Assembly: GCA_963810485.1 (NCBI GenBank)
Contig: CAWENQ010000003.1
Location: 806,001 to 870,000 of the forward strand
DNA: 64,000 nt
Reading direction: 5' to 3'
From: DATKFM01 sp963810485
GTDB lineage: Bacteria; Pseudomonadota; Alphaproteobacteria; Dongiales; Dongiaceae
The position numbers and the translations under genes are program-made. How positions within the stretch are numbered: the stretch's first letter is position 1; every line of letters starts with the position of its first letter. Shown in pieces: positions 62,002 through 64,000 of the stretch. A model generated the notes under the pieces. It was not told the DNA's origin, made no database searches, and saw only the letters and a list, made by a program, of their open reading frames with translations.

Positions 62002-63441
62002 TTATCGTTTCTTGTGGCCGGTGTGAAGCTTGCGCTCCAGATGCATGCTGTAGCGCGACATGCCGAAGCAGAAGACCCAGTAGACCGCCGCGGCAAAGAC
62101 GTAGCCCTCCATCGACAGGCCGAGCCAATTTTGGTCCTTGGTCGATGCCTTGATGATATTCAGGAAGTCGTAGAGGCCGACGATAGCGACCAGCGTCGTG
62201 TCCTTGAATAGGCCGATCGACGTGTTGACCAGGCCGGGGATCGAGATACGCAGCGCCTGCGGCAGCACCACCAGGCGCATCATCTGCCAGTAGCCGAGGC
62301 CCATCGCCATGGCGCCTTCAAACTGGCCCTTGGGAATAGCCTGCAGGCCGCCGCGCACCACTTCGGCGATATAGGCGGCGGAGAACAGGGTCACGCCGAT
62401 CAGGATGCGCAGCAGGATGTCGAACGTAACGCCCTTGGGCAGGAACAAGGGCAGCATGACGTTGGCCATGAACAAGATTGAGATCAGCGGCACGCCGCGC
62501 ACGAACTCAATGAAGAGCACCGACAGCAGGTGGTTGACCGGCAGGAACGACCGCCGCGCCAATGCCAGCAGGATGCCCAAGGGTATCGAGAAGACGATGC
62601 CGACGATGGCGATTACCAGCGTCAGCATCAGGCCGCCCCATTTGTCGGTAGGCACATGGGTCAGGATCGTTCCGCCGACCAGCAGTTCAAAGGCGACAAT
62701 CGGGAAGCCGATGAACATGAACATCGCCCAGTAGCGCTTGCCGGGCACCCGATCGATCAGCAGCGCCGCCGCGGCAATGACGAACATCAGGAGGGTCAAA
62801 TCGATCCGCCAGCGCTCGCTGCTGGGATAGAAGCCATAGAGGAACTGGCTGAACCGATTGGTGACCATAACCCAGCAGGCGCCCGGCTTGGGACAATCGT
62901 CCCTCGACGCGGCATTCGCGTTGATCGCCAATGTCACCGACGGTTCATTCGCGGGGTCCAGCGTTACGCCCGTTCGAAGCTTCAGGTCGCCGCTTCGGAT
63001 CTCGAACCGAGAGTCGGACAGGTTGAAGGTCGTTTGACGCTGCGACGGCAGATTTACCAGTTCGATCTTGCCGATTGTCGCGCCGGGCACATTTGCGGGA
63101 ACAAGGACGCTGGTGAGACCGAAATCGAATGCGCCACCAGCCGCGGGTGCCGGTTGGGTCAGGCCAGCCGTGCTCTCCATGACCTTGAGCTCGAAGACGC
63201 GCGTGACCCCAAGTCCGCCGCCGAAATTCGCCTGTATGACCGCCCAATTGATGAGCCCCGGCAATGTCAGATACAGCAGGATTATCGCCAGAATGGTCAG
63301 GATGGTATTGCCGATGGACGAGAAGAAATTGCGCTTCAGCCAGGCAATCGGGCCCGCAACCAACAGCGGCGGCGGCAGATCCGGATGTTCGCCCGGACGG
63401 TAGGCGGCTGGCGGTAGGCCGTTGGCGGTAATGTCTGCCAT
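62002..63441 (-). CDS. aapM: General L-amino-acid ABC transporter permease, AapM-like with an extra periplasmic domain
   Basis: 479 residues, against about 380-390 for AapM. Cytoplasmic start, TM1 (residues ~43-61), then an unusual ~105-residue insertion (about 77-182), beta-rich, ending near CPKPGACW, after which the normal sequence returns (FYPSSERWRIDL, EFVRGVPLISILFMANVM, FEGAMAMGLGYWQMMRLVV). The EAA-type loop FEGAMAMGLGYWQ is intact. Lies between AapQ (6 bases) and AapP. Import of amino acids is the family role; what the insertion does is unknown. Confidence 0.93.
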   Translation of the reverse strand: MADITANGLPPAAYRPGEHPDLPPPLLVAGPIAWLKRNFFSSIGNTILTILAIILLYLTLPGLINWAVIQANFGGGLGVTRVFELKVMESTAGLTQPAPAAGGAFDFGLTSVLVPANVPGATIGKIELVNLPSQRQTTFNLSDSRFEIRSGDLKLRTGVTLDPANEPSVTLAINANAASRDDCPKPGACWVMVTNRFSQFLYGFYPSSERWRIDLTLLMFVIAAAALLIDRVPGKRYWAMFMFIGFPIVAFELLVGGTILTHVPTDKWGGLMLTLVIAIVGIVFSIPLGILLALARRSFLPVNHLLSVLFIEFVRGVPLISILFMANVMLPLFLPKGVTFDILLRILIGVTLFSAAYIAEVVRGGLQAIPKGQFEGAMAMGLGYWQMMRLVVLPQALRISIPGLVNTSIGLFKDTTLVAIVGLYDFLNIIKASTKDQNWLGLSMEGYVFAAAVYWVFCFGMSRYSMHLERKLHTGHKKR

Positions 63442-63447
63442 CGCGTC

Positions 63448-64000
63448 CTACCGTTCCACCAACGCAATGCGCTTGTTGTACCAGTTCATGAAGAAGGAGA
63501 TCACCAGGCTGACCGTCAGATAAAACAGCATGGTGATGGCGATGCATTCCACGGCGCGGCCGGTCTGATTTTGCACCGTCGAAGTGAAAATCGATACCAG
63601 ATCCGGATAGCCCATGAACGCGGCGAGGGTCGAATTCTTGACGATATTCAAGTACTGACTGGTCAGCGGCGGGACGATGATGCGCATAGCCTGCGGGATG
63701 ATGACCAGCCGCAATGTCCAACTGTTTCGCAAGCCGAGAGCTCCAGCTGCTTCGGTCTGACCATGGCTGATCGCCTGGATGCCCGCGCGGACATTCTCGG
63801 CAATGAAAGAAGATGTATAGATGCTGAGGCCGAGGCAGAGCGCCGTGAGCTCCGGGCTCAAGACCATGCCGCCCTGGAAATTGAATCCCTGCAGCACGGC
63901 GAAGTTCCATGTGATTGGGCTGCCGAGGATGATCGATACCAACAGCGGCAATCCGAAGATGAGCGCGAAGCCGATCGAGAGCTTGGGAAACTGTTGCCCC
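63448..64000 (-). CDS. aapQ: General L-amino-acid ABC transporter permease, AapQ-like (5' part outside window)
   Basis: C-terminal ~184 residues; the frame stays open to the window edge (KLSIGFALIFGLPLLVS). Conserved AapQ segments: ALCLGLSIYTSSFIAENVRA, GQTEAAGALGLRNSWTLRLV (EAA loop), RIIVPPLTSQYLNIVKNSTL, AFMGYPDLVSIFTSTVQNQT. ATG 63951 in the frame is internal, not the start. Six bases separate it from aapM. The receptor AapJ should lie just outside. Confidence 0.94.
   Translation of the reverse strand, partial: GQQFPKLSIGFALIFGLPLLVSIILGSPITWNFAVLQGFNFQGGMVLSPELTALCLGLSIYTSSFIAENVRAGIQAISHGQTEAAGALGLRNSWTLRLVIIPQAMRIIVPPLTSQYLNIVKNSTLAAFMGYPDLVSIFTSTVQNQTGRAVECIAITMLFYLTVSLVISFFMNWYNKRIALVER

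Overview
The window is a GC-rich chromosomal segment of an alphaproteobacterium. The taxonomic call rests on family content: a ChvI/ChvG-type two-component pair, an AapQMP-type amino-acid ABC transporter, CntA/GbcA-type Rieske and DgcA/TMADH-type flavoproteins, and a ceramide-type lipid locus like that of Caulobacter. I cannot name a genus. No phage, integrase, transposase, plasmid or CRISPR genes were seen. One tRNA gene (Asn, GTT) is present.

Layout. 1-4.1 kb: the 3' end of an LptF/LptG-type permease, a fatty-acid hydroxylase, an N-acyltransferase-like protein and two nucleotidyltransferases, together resembling a bacterial sphingolipid (ceramide) head-group and export locus. 4.2-7.4 kb: tRNA-Asn with a strong terminator, small hypotheticals, an orphan ABC_sub_bind receptor and HutD. 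7.5-10.4 kb: lipoprotein, ChvI-like regulator and ChvG-like kinase as one overlapping operon. 10.6-20.5 kb: two divergent blocks around a TetR gene. The minus-strand block is a dienoyl-CoA-reductase-like SDR, an acyl-CoA dehydrogenase and a crotonase. The plus-strand block is TetR, a Rieske oxygenase, an acyl-CoA dehydrogenase, an MFS carrier, a frameshifted MDR reductase and an FAD oxidase. 20.7-31.8 kb: a TMADH-like flavoprotein and a full peptide-type ABC importer, divergent from an MttB-family methyltransferase and an FAD oxidase. 31.9-38.5 kb: class III cyclase (frameshifted), CPA2 antiporter, MarR with a cysteine-synthase-like gene, and a thermolysin/fungalysin-like peptidase. 38.6-42.5 kb: a second flavoprotein/MttB divergent pair. 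42.7-48.8 kb: housekeeping and sulfur/amino-acid genes. 49-60.9 kb: three paralogous RTX calcium-binding proteins interspersed with a small membrane protein, an MmyB-like regulator and Pcm. 61-64 kb: aapP-aapM-aapQ, with aapQ running off the end.

How the parts may fit. The 13.6-42.2 kb stretch looks like an accessory island for importing and dismantling methylated amines or betaines. It holds a Glu-bridged Rieske oxygenase, two OYE/TMADH-type flavoproteins, two non-pyrrolysine MttB paralogues, two DAO-type FAD oxidases and a dedicated importer, but no corrinoid protein. The three RTX genes and the peptidase each have a CRP-type palindrome (TGTGA-N6-TCACA; one has a single mismatch) upstream, suggesting a shared secreted/calcium-binding regulon; a class III cyclase lies in the same window. 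Four genes carry an apparent single-base frameshift, all of the same sense (one extra base), which matters for how the sequence should be trusted.
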